Below, piece after piece: positions 18,058-26,155 of a stretch of 64,000 nucleotides of DNA (its first letter is position 1; every line of letters begins with the position of its first letter). The notes beneath the pieces were generated by a model. That model made no database searches. It had not been told where the DNA came from and saw only the letters and a list, made by a program, of their open reading frames with translations. This DNA is from Phaeobacter cretensis (GTDB taxonomy: Bacteria; Pseudomonadota; Alphaproteobacteria; Rhodobacterales; Rhodobacteraceae), in NCBI RefSeq assembly GCF_047372505.1, contig NZ_JBKBEU010000001.1:1488001-1552000 (forward strand), read 5' to 3'. The translations under genes and the position numbers were made by a program.

Positions 18058-19116
18058 TTACTTCTTGATGCGGTTACCAGTTGAAGGGTCAAACAGGTAA
18101 AGATGATCTGGATCGAGTGTGATACTCACGATGTCGCCTTGCTCTTTGCGCAGGTGCCTGTCGCCTTTGGCGATGACGCGCTGCTGGCCCCATTGCACGG
18201 TCAATAGCGTCGCCTCGCCCGTATTTTCGAAGGCATATATGCTTACGTCGATCTGGCCTTTGCCCTCGTCCGAAACCTGCATATCATCTGCACGCACGCC
18301 AAGTACGACATTGGAACTGTCTGGTGCAGCCACCTGAACCAGTTTGGTGCCGCCGGTGGTTACAAAAATCCCACCCTGCACGGACCCATTGATTAGGTTC
18401 ATCGCCGGCGAGCCGATAAAGCCCGCCACAAACAGGTTGGCAGGGTCGTTGTAAATTTCGTCCGGCGTGCCAAGTTGCTGGATTACGCCGTTTTTCATCA
18501 CCGCAACCCTGTCAGCCAAAGTCATCGCTTCGATCTGATCATGGGTCACGTAGATAGTGGTGATCTTCAATTCGCGGCTGAGGTGTTTCAATTCAGCGCG
18601 CATAGTGACACGCAGTTTGGCGTCTAGGTTGGACAATGGCTCGTCCATCAAGAAGACCTTTGGCGTACGTACGATGGCGCGCGCCAGTGCAACACGCTGA
18701 CGTTGTCCACCAGAAAGCGCCTTGGGCTTGCGGTGCAGGAATTCGGTCAACTCGACTTGTTCGGCGGCTTTCTGAACCTTAGGCGCGATCTCGGCTTTTG
18801 GCGTACCGCGCACCCGTAACGGATAGGCGATATTGTCGAATATCGTCATATGTGGATAAAGACCGTAGTTCTGGAAAACCATCGCCACGTCACGATCTTT
18901 GGGCAAATCGTCGTTGACGATACGGTCACCAATCCAGATTTCCCCGTCAGTGGGGTCTTCTAAACCCGCAATCATGCGCATCGTCGTGGTCTTACCACAG
19001 CCAGAGGGTCCAAGGAGAACAAGGAATTCCTTGTCTTGAATTTCCAGAGACTGGTTATCAACCCCGATGAAATCGCCCCAGCGCTTACTCAGGTTTTTGA
19101 GTGTGACTTCAGCCAT
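18058..19116 (-). CDS. sugar-type ABC transporter ATP-binding protein (UgpC/MalK family)
   Basis: 352 residues. Walker A is GPSGCGKT at 36-43, the signature is LSGGQRQRVALARAI, Walker B is VFLMDEPLSNLD and the switch histidine is in IYVTHDQIEAM. After residue 240 there is the OB-fold regulatory domain of the MalK/UgpC type (GVRADDMQVSDEG, ITLDPDHLYLFDPSTG). It powers uptake through the two permeases encoded upstream. The gene is separated by 46 bases from the permease and by 4 bases from the dehydrogenase, all one leftward operon. Confidence 0.95.
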   Translation of the reverse strand: MAEVTLKNLSKRWGDFIGVDNQSLEIQDKEFLVLLGPSGCGKTTTMRMIAGLEDPTDGEIWIGDRIVNDDLPKDRDVAMVFQNYGLYPHMTIFDNIAYPLRVRGTPKAEIAPKVQKAAEQVELTEFLHRKPKALSGGQRQRVALARAIVRTPKVFLMDEPLSNLDAKLRVTMRAELKHLSRELKITTIYVTHDQIEAMTLADRVAVMKNGVIQQLGTPDEIYNDPANLFVAGFIGSPAMNLINGSVQGGIFVTTGGTKLVQVAAPDSSNVVLGVRADDMQVSDEGKGQIDVSIYAFENTGEATLLTVQWGQQRVIAKGDRHLRKEQGDIVSITLDPDHLYLFDPSTGNRIKK

Positions 19117-19162
19117 TAGTAATTTGCTCCCGATGTGTCCAAGGCGCGCCTTTCATTCGATG

Positions 19163-19999
19163 TCATCGAACTGCACCCATAGTCATGCCTTGCACGAAGT
19201 ATTTGCGAATGATCAGTGCCAACACGAACATTGGCATCATGATGATAATTCCGGCCGCGCTTAGAAGGTTCCACAAGTCCCCCTCCTCGGCCTTGAACAA
19301 AGCGAGCCCAATTGGCAGCGTGACCGAGTCTTTGTTGGTCAGGATCAACGCGAACAAAAATTCGTTCCAAGCGATGATAAAACAAAAGATGCCAGCAGTG
19401 AGCAGTCCAGGTGCCGCCATTGGCAGCACAATATTGCGAATAACCTGCATACGCGATGATCCATCCACCATGGCGGCCTCTTCCGTATCCATGGGAATGC
19501 CGTCAATGAAGCCTTTGATCATCCAGATCGCAAAAGGCATGACGATTGCCAAATTGACCAGGATCAGCCCTAACCGCGTGTCCAACAAACCGATATCGCG
19601 GAACATCACGAAAAATGGCAGTATGATCACCACCGCAGGTACGAATTGTGTCGCCAGAATGATCACCAACATCAAAGTTTCCCCTCGCAATTGGAACCGC
19701 GAGAAGGAATAGGCCGCCATAGTTGCGATTGGGATTGCGAATAAAACCGTGACAAGTGCGACAATTGTCGAATTCATCAGCTTGTGCCCCAGATAGTAGG
19801 GGGCCTCGAACACCGTGCCAAAGTTTTCCAGCGTCGGTTTAAAGAACAGCTTCAGTTGGAATACGTCGATGTGATTCTTGAAGGCGGCCATGAAAATCCA
19901 AAGGATCGGCGCCAGCATGATGACGATTGCGATCAGGATAAGTGTGATCTGACCCGCGTTGATCAGCCGTTTTCTTTGTTTTCCGGTCATCGCACTCAC
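19163..19999 (-). CDS. sugar-type ABC transporter permease (MalG/UgpE family)
   Basis: 278 residues with six predicted helices, starting with AGQITLILIAIVIMLAPILW at about 14-33. The EAA loop that docks with the ATPase reads EEAAMVDGSSRMQVIRN (about residues 170-186). It is the MalG-type partner of the adjacent MalF-type permease: its start overlaps the upstream gene's stop by 4 bases. With the solute-binding protein and ATPase it forms a CUT1-type importer of a sugar, polyol or sugar acid. Confidence 0.95.
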   Translation of the reverse strand: MSAMTGKQRKRLINAGQITLILIAIVIMLAPILWIFMAAFKNHIDVFQLKLFFKPTLENFGTVFEAPYYLGHKLMNSTIVALVTVLFAIPIATMAAYSFSRFQLRGETLMLVIILATQFVPAVVIILPFFVMFRDIGLLDTRLGLILVNLAIVMPFAIWMIKGFIDGIPMDTEEAAMVDGSSRMQVIRNIVLPMAAPGLLTAGIFCFIIAWNEFLFALILTNKDSVTLPIGLALFKAEEGDLWNLLSAAGIIIMMPMFVLALIIRKYFVQGMTMGAVR

Positions 20000-20868
20000 C
20001 TCTTCTGGAACACAAATTTAGCGTAGGCGTAGGTGAGGAAGATCATCGGGATCACCATAAGCCAGGCAACGGACGCGGCATATCCGATTTGCCCGTATTT
20101 CATGCCGTTAAAGTAAATGTAGTGGCTTAGCGTCTGCGTGGCCGTGCCGGGGCCGCCATTGGTCAGCATGAATATCTGGTCGAAAGTTTTCAGGCTGAAA
20201 ATGGATTTCAGGATAACAACAACTGCCAGAACGGGCGCCAGCTGCGGCAAGGTCACATCCCGAAACACCCGCCAGCCCGACGCTCCATCAACTTGTGCCG
20301 CCTCAATTGTGTCTTGCGGCACGCTGGCCAATCCGCCGATCAGAACCAGCGTCAGAAACGGAATCCACCCCCAGACATCGGCCATGACGCAGACGGCAAA
20401 GGCGAGCACAGGATCAGCCAACCAAGAAACATCAGCCAATGGCGGGATCATAACGCCAAAGAATGCGTCAAACAGTCCAAATTCCGGATTGAACATGAAG
20501 CGGAAGCTAACGCCAATGAGCGCAGGGCTCATGGCGAAAGGCAGGATCAAAAGCGTTTGAACCCCGCTGCGCAAGCGCCCACCTGGCGCAAGCAACATCG
20601 CCAAGCCAAGTGCAAGGAGTGTGGTCAGACCGACGGTTAGCAATGTGTATATCGCGGTCACTTTGACCGAATTCCAAAAGGCCGGTTCGTAAAAGAACGC
20701 CCAGGTAAAGTTTTCCCAACCGAGGTACTGATCGAGGGACCCCGGTCGGTTTAGACGACCAACAGTGAATGACAGTCTGAGAGATTCGATCAGCGGCCAG
20801 ACTGCTGTTGCGAACACTACAAATACTGCAGGCATGACAAGAAGATATTTAAGAGTATTGTCGCGCAT
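19996..20868 (-). CDS. sugar-type ABC transporter permease (MalF/UgpA family)
   Basis: 290 residues from the ATG at 20868 (MRDNTLKYLLVMPAVFVVFA); an earlier ATG at 20934 would add 22 residues of atypical sequence, so the start is not certain. Six helices are predicted. The EAA loop, EAAQVDGASGWRVFRDVTLP, contacts the ATPase. The gene lies between the solute-binding-protein gene and the MalG-type permease, with which it overlaps. Together they make the membrane channel of the importer. Confidence 0.92.
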   Translation of the reverse strand: MRDNTLKYLLVMPAVFVVFATAVWPLIESLRLSFTVGRLNRPGSLDQYLGWENFTWAFFYEPAFWNSVKVTAIYTLLTVGLTTLLALGLAMLLAPGGRLRSGVQTLLILPFAMSPALIGVSFRFMFNPEFGLFDAFFGVMIPPLADVSWLADPVLAFAVCVMADVWGWIPFLTLVLIGGLASVPQDTIEAAQVDGASGWRVFRDVTLPQLAPVLAVVVILKSIFSLKTFDQIFMLTNGGPGTATQTLSHYIYFNGMKYGQIGYAASVAWLMVIPMIFLTYAYAKFVFQKR

Positions 20869-20955
20869 GCGCAGAATCCTTGGGAAAAGACCCACCCTGA
20901 AAGACATCAGCGTGGGTAGGCACAGCCCGATCAAGAGCGGACAGGGAGAAAGCCG

Positions 20956-22272
20956 TTATTCTATCCGGCCCGCACGGCGCAAGGCGCGGTTAGCCTGCTC
21001 AGCAGCGTCCAACATGAGTTGACGCGTATCACCACCAGCCGCGGCTTCGGCAATCGCAGCCGCCAACAGGTCGCCAACTTCCGGCCATTCCGGGATTTGC
21101 GGCATAATGTCGGATTGCTTAAGTGACTCCCAAGCAGCCATCTGGATATTGTCGTTGGCAGCATTCACATCATCGTCAGTCAGTGAACTGATATGGGTCA
21201 CCACATTGTTGACAATGCTTTCGCCTTCGACTTCACGCTCCGTTGCGTTTGCCTTGTCCATTTCCGGGTTGGACAACCATTTCATGAATTCCCATGCCGC
21301 ATCTTTGTTCTCGGAATACTCCGAAATCGCGAATGGCATTGAGATTGCATATGTCTTGGTTGTGTCCTCATAGGACGGCATACCAACGAAACCGATCTGA
21401 TCCTTGGTCAACGTCGACGTCTCGGGATTCTGGAATGCAGAATAGAACCACCACCAGCCAGGGATCATCGCTGACTTACCTTGCATAAAGGACTGACGTG
21501 CGTCCTGCTCAACAAATGCAACAGAGTTCGGGTTGGCCACGTTGTGCTCGGTTAGCATCGCAACGTAATCTTCGGTGGCCTTTAGCCCAGCCTCAGAAGC
21601 CCAGCCCGCTGTGCCGTCTTCGTTGAAGACCTCCGCGCCAGCACCCCAAAGGAAGTTCAACCAAATGAACAACGCCTGACGGTTACCGTCGTTGTTGTAA
21701 TAGAGCGCAATCGGCGCGATATCGTCGTGTTCCCAGCTCTCGCCTATCGCCGCAATTTCTTCCCAAGACGATGGTGGGTTTGGGATCAGATCTTTGCGAT
21801 AAAACATAACCTGCGGGTGTGCACGCAACGGAAAGCCGAGCGTTTGGCCTTCATATTGGGCAGAGCGGGCAAATGCTGCCGGATAGCGATCCATTGAGAT
21901 GCCATCCCGCGCCATCAAGTCATCAATTGGCATGAGCCAATGCGCGTTGGGCGGGCCCCAACTGTCAAGGTAATTGACCACGTCAAAGGTTCCATTCGCA
22001 GCGATACCTTCTGCATTGATCTTTTCCTGCAGGCTGCCGAATGGGATAAATGTCCACTCGGTTTCAATGCCAGTAAGCTCTGTGAATTCGCCATCACGCA
22101 GCATCAAACCGTCAAATTGCGGCGTCACGACACTCAGGATATTCAGCTTTGTCCCGGCGAAGGGTTTTCCCTCTGTGAGGTTGTAAGGCAACTCTTCTGC
22201 AACTGCAGAAAGTGGAGCCAGCAACATGGCCGCCGCCGCCACACTGGCCTTCAATAAAGTTCTCTTGCGCAT
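20956..22272 (-). CDS. ABC transporter extracellular solute-binding protein (family 1)
   Basis: 438 residues from the ATG at 22272, preceded by an excellent GGGAGGATAG site. Residues 1-25 (MRKRTLLKASVAAAAMLLAP, then LSAVA) are a signal peptide, so the product is periplasmic. The body has the family 1 features: LNILSVVTPQFDGLM at the start of the first lobe, then GFPLRAHPQVMFYRKDLIP and GKSAMIPGWWWFYSAF. It captures the operon's substrate. As the first gene it is nearest the promoter and operators at 22308-22357. The ligand could be a sugar, polyol or sugar acid. Confidence 0.95.
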   Translation of the reverse strand: MRKRTLLKASVAAAAMLLAPLSAVAEELPYNLTEGKPFAGTKLNILSVVTPQFDGLMLRDGEFTELTGIETEWTFIPFGSLQEKINAEGIAANGTFDVVNYLDSWGPPNAHWLMPIDDLMARDGISMDRYPAAFARSAQYEGQTLGFPLRAHPQVMFYRKDLIPNPPSSWEEIAAIGESWEHDDIAPIALYYNNDGNRQALFIWLNFLWGAGAEVFNEDGTAGWASEAGLKATEDYVAMLTEHNVANPNSVAFVEQDARQSFMQGKSAMIPGWWWFYSAFQNPETSTLTKDQIGFVGMPSYEDTTKTYAISMPFAISEYSENKDAAWEFMKWLSNPEMDKANATEREVEGESIVNNVVTHISSLTDDDVNAANDNIQMAAWESLKQSDIMPQIPEWPEVGDLLAAAIAEAAAGGDTRQLMLDAAEQANRALRRAGRIE

Positions 22273-22307
22273 TCTATCCTCCCTGATGATTCGCAATTTG
22301 TAAGGTT

Positions 22308-22336
22308 AGGATAGATCAATTTGAATGCGTATTCAA
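22308..22336 (-). promoter_or_regulatory. promoter of the ABC transporter/catabolic operon
   Basis: Read leftward: TTGAAT (22336-22331), a 17-base spacer and TATCCT (22313-22308), 36 bases before the ATG of the solute-binding protein. The -35 hexamer lies inside the right-hand part of the first palindromic operator, so repressor binding would block RNA polymerase. Confidence 0.6.
22322..22335. promoter_or_regulatory. LacI-type operator 1 (proximal)
   Basis: TGAATGCGTATTCA is a CG-centred near-palindrome with one mismatched pair. It overlaps the -35 element. Its central pattern GAAT-x-CG-x-ATTC is the same as that of operator 2, and CG-centred palindromes are typical of LacI-family sites. Confidence 0.65.
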
Positions 22337-22345
22337 AAAAATCTC

Positions 22346-22357
22346 GAATACGTATTC
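22346..22357. promoter_or_regulatory. LacI-type operator 2 (distal, perfect palindrome)
   Basis: GAATACGTATTC is a perfect 12-bp palindrome. Its centre is 23 bases from the centre of operator 1, about two helical turns, which would let two repressor dimers lie on the same face of the DNA. Confidence 0.65.
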
Positions 22358-22977
22358 TTTCCGCTCGAATTCTCACTTCCGGTGATCGTTCTTATAGACC
22401 TTCATCCCTATCCGATAGTTTTGGGCAGCCCATGCCAAAGGGCCTAGCAAAGGGCCTCCAATCAGACGACCAGATCTGCTTTGACAATTTCGGCTGCAAT
22501 GCAGTAACAAGCGTGCCGTACCCGGGAAACAATGCTACGTTAGCATTGACTACAGAGCAAACGGCGAGAATGTCCCGCGTCTAGGTTGTCCGGACTGCGT
22601 GCGTCGGAAGTGCCGTCTCCGTTCCATTCATTACAACGCCCCTGAATGGCTGGAATGACGACATACGCTGTGTTGCAACAACATAAGTGCCGCGACCGCG
22701 AGAGGATGCTGCGTCAGCGAAGCGGGAAAAGCGGATAACCGAAAAGTCCGCGTCTTACCAGTTCGTACATCAGGCAGCGAACGCCGCTGTTTCCCGAACC
22801 AGCCACTCGCGACCTGTGCGGCGAAGGTTCCAAGAGAGCCCAATTTGATCCGAGCTGCGCAGCGTTCGAATGCCTACATCTGTCAACTCTTCGCATACGA
22901 AGATAAAACTGTCTAAGTTGAAAGACCACGGCGTTGTGTGGCGTCAGTAACCATCAGACAGATTTGAGAATTTAACA
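22358..22977 (+). other. 620-base gene-free stretch
   Basis: No convincing gene lies between the operator region and the DinB-family gene. Several short frames on both strands have no domain and no ribosome site. It must contain the promoter of the DinB-family gene; I cannot pick one with confidence. The texture resembles the other degenerate stretches at 3919-4773 and 9688-9852. Confidence 0.5.
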
Positions 22978-23490
22978 ATGATCACAAATGAATACATCCA
23001 TGAGATGGCGACCTACGCTCGTTGGCAGAACGACAATATTTATAGGTGCTGCGAAGAGATCGGGCCGGAAGAACGAAAGCGGGATCGCGGGATGTTCTTC
23101 GGTTCGATCCACAATACACTGGACCATATATGTGTGGTCAACCGCTCGATCCTGACGTTTCTCAATGGAACGCTGCCAGAACGAACCCCACCTGGTCACT
23201 CGGTGTGGCCTGACTGGGAGGAGTTGAAATCCGTCCGTCTTGAACAGGACGAACTTCTGTCGAAAGGCGGGCACGAATGGACTGAGGACTGGCTGGCTGG
23301 GAAAACCACTAAACGCGACCCACAAGGTGATGACTTGCCCGCGATCCCACGCTGGGTAATGGTGGTGCAGCTCTTCAACCACCAAACCCACCATCGCAGT
23401 CAAGTCACCAGTGTGTTGCACTCCATGGGGATTGACTATGGTGCTACGGATATTCCGTGGCGCCCGGGCGCAGGTTTTTTTGCAGTATAG
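22978..23490 (+). CDS. DinB-family (DfsB-like) metalloprotein
   Basis: 170 residues. The four-helix DinB fold is indicated by the three spaced histidines that bind a metal: one in GSIHNTLDH (residues about 42-50) and two in FNHQTHHRSQ (about 133-142). Family members are bacillithiol/mycothiol/glutathione-dependent transferases or hydrolases, or damage-induced proteins of unknown chemistry; they are not DNA polymerase IV. The start ATG at 22978 has no strong ribosome site. The gene stands alone between two degenerate regions. Confidence 0.85.
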   Translation: MITNEYIHEMATYARWQNDNIYRCCEEIGPEERKRDRGMFFGSIHNTLDHICVVNRSILTFLNGTLPERTPPGHSVWPDWEELKSVRLEQDELLSKGGHEWTEDWLAGKTTKRDPQGDDLPAIPRWVMVVQLFNHQTHHRSQVTSVLHSMGIDYGATDIPWRPGAGFFAV

Positions 23491-24563
23491 GGCGACCAAG
23501 GTAGTCGGCGAGTATGGCCAACGCCACCTAGCATCCAGTTTCTGTTGCGCGAAAGCAGCCACTCGCTCATCCGAAGCGAATTGTCGCTTCGTCCGCCTTG
23601 GTTAGATTAACACGAACTGCGTTGGATGGCAGCTCAGCCAAATAGCCTTAAGTGGTTATTACTACTCCAATCTCAATAGACGACAGTTGAGGTGCTCTAG
23701 ATTCTTAGACGCTTTGCTTGGTAATTTTGGAACCAAGAGGAAACGGACATGAGCAAGGGCATTCGATTTACGGACGAGTTCAAGCAGGGCGCCGTGGTGC
23801 AAGTTGTTGAACGCGGGTTTTTCGATCAAGCGATCGATAATGTCGCTCAATTCCGCGCATGACAGCGACTGTCGCCAACCACCTGCCCCGTCCGGTAGTT
23901 TTTCCTGCTCCCAGAGGCTCTCCGAGAATTCATATGCTACGGTTAGTGCTAGCGGCGGCACCGGCAAAACTGATGGGTAGCCTGCCGCGAAGCAGACTAG
24001 CGGAACGGCCAAAGTGCCAATTTTCAGTAAAGAGGGAGCGCTCTGTCCGATAGACTCACGCTAATACGTGGGGATATGGGCGTTTCACAAAATACCAACA
24101 AAGACAAAAAACAGCACAAAGCGATCGCTAGCCAGTCAATTGGCAAGGTCGGTTTTGTCCTTCAAACTGATCCACGGTCCGCTCGTAACCGAGGCGGGGC
24201 CCTGCTCTGCGACACCTAAGACAGCCTACCTCCTCGGGAGCCGACGAAAGCAGGACAGCAGTGCGCCACGTTAGGGTCAAGGAGCAGACTTCCCCCTCGC
24301 CATATTGGACCATGTCCCCAATAGGCTACGGGCCGCTCAACCCCTATCAAATAGCATTGCCTCGCCGCCATCCATGCTCTCCACTTGGCAAGGTTACAGG
24401 GTAGATCGCTGAAGTGGTGATCTTAAAAATCTGCGCGCATTAGGAGGTGTGACGACTGAGTAAAAGCACTCAAGTTGATCAAAAAAGGAAAGACTATGCA
24501 TAGTGAAAGGCGAAAGCCTATCGCAAAATACAGACCTACACGCAATCTCAGCATACAGAAAAG
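23491..24563 (+). other. 1.07-kb stretch with only mobile-element debris
   Basis: Apart from the IS3 orfA stub at 23749-23862, I see no gene. On the minus strand around 23815-23945 a reading frame gives SESLWEQEKLPDGAGGWRQS and SDIIDRLIEKPAF, which looks protein-like and may be the fragment of an unknown gene into which the IS stub was joined. The rest (24060-24560) has no recognisable content. It lies directly downstream of the 3' end of a tRNA gene, a usual site for integration events. Confidence 0.5.
23749..23862 (+). mobile_element. 5' stub of an IS3-family transposase orfA
   Basis: The ATG at 23749 begins MSKGIRFTDEFKQGAVVQVV, then ERGF: the typical N-terminus of IS3-family OrfA helix-turn-helix proteins (MSKR.RYTDEFKQEAV.QV pattern). 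After residue 24 similarity stops and the frame closes at 23860-23862. There is no orfB, so it is a truncated insertion-sequence remnant that cannot transpose. Confidence 0.75.
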
Positions 24564-24640
24564 TGGCGGACCGAGGAGGATTCGAACCCCCGACCCCCTG
24601 ATTCGTAGTCAGGTACTCTATCCAGCTGAGCTATCGGTCC
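24564..24640 (-). tRNA. tRNA-Arg (anticodon ACG)
   Basis: The minus strand folds as a full cloverleaf of 77 nucleotides including encoded CCA. The acceptor arm is GGACCGA/TCGGTCC with discriminator G. The D-arm contains AGCTCAGCTGGATAGAGT, the anticodon stem CTGA/TCAG encloses CTACGAA with anticodon ACG, and the T-arm has GGTTCGAATCC. After adenosine-to-inosine editing it would read the CGN arginine codons CGU, CGC and CGA. Degenerate and mobile-element DNA lies directly past its 3' end. Confidence 0.97.
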
Positions 24641-24750
24641 ACTGCGGCGGGGTTTAAGCGCAGCAGCTCAGCGGCGCAAGCCAAAAATGCCGAAGCTAGC
24701 AGGTTTTCTTATTTTACTTCTCTGTGCCTGCTTACACCATAGCAAAGGCC

Positions 24751-26139
24751 TTATAGCGCGCCATCTCCCTTGGGCAGGCAGATGTCAAAGACAGTGCCAG
24801 CCTGCCCTGTTTCCCGTAGGGTCACCATGCCGCCATGACCACGCGCCAACTCATCAGCGATGGCCAGCCCCAAACCAGTACCTCCCTTACGGATACCGCC
24901 CTGAAACGGGGTGAACAGGTTTTCCCGTGCCTTTACTGGCAGACCAGGGCCGGTATCCGTAACAGAGATCCACCAGGCCTCCTGGTCCTCGCGGGCGGAA
25001 AGTGTAATCCACCCTTCCTTCCCGGTTGCTTCAATCGCTTGGCGGGCATTACGTACCAGGTTCATCACGATGCGGAACAACTGCTCGGGATCGGCCCGCA
25101 GGCTAAGATCAACGGGTACATCATTGCAAAAGGTGACGCGTCCATCTGCGCCGCCAGCGAGGCTCTCACTCTCGAGGATATCTTCCACCTGACCATGCAG
25201 TGCGACGCGACCAAAGGTTGGCGCAGGTTCCTCGGCCCGACCAAAGGCCAATGTGCCTTCGCAGAGCGATACCGCCCGAGTGATCGAATTGACCAGTTTT
25301 GGAGCGAGACGGCGTACAAGAGGGTCCTCGCTCATCTCTATGCGGTCCGTAAATAACTGGGCGGAGGTCAGTATATTACGCAAATCATGACTGATCTTCG
25401 CGACGGCACCACCCAGTTGTGCCAGCCGTTCTCGTTGTTTTAGAGCCTGAGTAAGCTCAGTCTGCAATTGCATCAAAGCCTCTTCTGCCTCGCGCAACTC
25501 CCGCACCCCAGCGTTGGGATGGATTATGCCACGGGCATCCTCGGGCGCGGCCGCATAGCGCTGCATATAGCCAATAACGCCCTTAATCGGTTTCACCATG
25601 AACCGGCGCACGGCAGCAAACAACAGCACCGCTGTAAAGATCGAAATTACCGCTGACAGGAGTAAAATACGCACCCCATAGTCGATCATCGCCGCACGAA
25701 GCCCGTCGGTTTCTATCGTGATTTCAATCAAAAGGCCGGCATCGCGCACCGGCGCGCCAATCACCCGGATGACCTGGTTATTCGGGGTAACCAGCCGCTG
25801 CATGGCGTGGCCGATCAGCGCAAGCGGGCTGCTCGCCCGCAAATCATAGGTGCCGGAAATCGGTGAGGGGATCGGTGATGACAGCACAAGCTGGCGCATC
25901 TCATCCCGCCGCAGAACCACGTTGAAGACACCGGCGTTTTCCAACAACTCCGCCTCCAGCTCAGTTTCCAACATATCGTCCGCCAGCAGCGCGAGAGAGG
26001 CTATCTGTGCCCGCTCCAGCCGATCTGCAAGATAGTCGAGTCGAAACCGTGAGATGGAAGGCACAAAGATCAAGATCTCGGCCAACATCACGAAGACCGT
26101 AGTCAGGATCAGGAATCTTCCTGAAAGCGTATTGAGCAT
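24751..26139 (-). CDS. orphan membrane sensor histidine kinase
   Basis: 462 residues. Two helices at about 8-28 and 155-176 flank a sensor region of about 125 residues, presumably periplasmic. A HAMP-like linker follows and then a coiled stretch. The phosphoacceptor is His251 in AKISHDLRNILTSAQ. The ATPase domain has the N box NLVRNARQAIEA and the G boxes DTGPGLP and GGTGLGLAIADELARGHGG. No response-regulator gene is adjacent. It begins 16 bases after the flavoprotein gene, the third gene of a leftward operon, so it may sense a condition that the flavoprotein deals with. The response regulator must be elsewhere. Confidence 0.92.
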   Translation of the reverse strand: MLNTLSGRFLILTTVFVMLAEILIFVPSISRFRLDYLADRLERAQIASLALLADDMLETELEAELLENAGVFNVVLRRDEMRQLVLSSPIPSPISGTYDLRASSPLALIGHAMQRLVTPNNQVIRVIGAPVRDAGLLIEITIETDGLRAAMIDYGVRILLLSAVISIFTAVLLFAAVRRFMVKPIKGVIGYMQRYAAAPEDARGIIHPNAGVRELREAEEALMQLQTELTQALKQRERLAQLGGAVAKISHDLRNILTSAQLFTDRIEMSEDPLVRRLAPKLVNSITRAVSLCEGTLAFGRAEEPAPTFGRVALHGQVEDILESESLAGGADGRVTFCNDVPVDLSLRADPEQLFRIVMNLVRNARQAIEATGKEGWITLSAREDQEAWWISVTDTGPGLPVKARENLFTPFQGGIRKGGTGLGLAIADELARGHGGMVTLRETGQAGTVFDICLPKGDGAL

Positions 26140-26155
26140 TCAGCCCCTTCCGGCG

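Noticed and set aside
22978..23490. DNA polymerase IV (the other meaning of dinB)
   Set aside because: The protein is only 170 residues and has the three-histidine DinB fold, with no polymerase motif.
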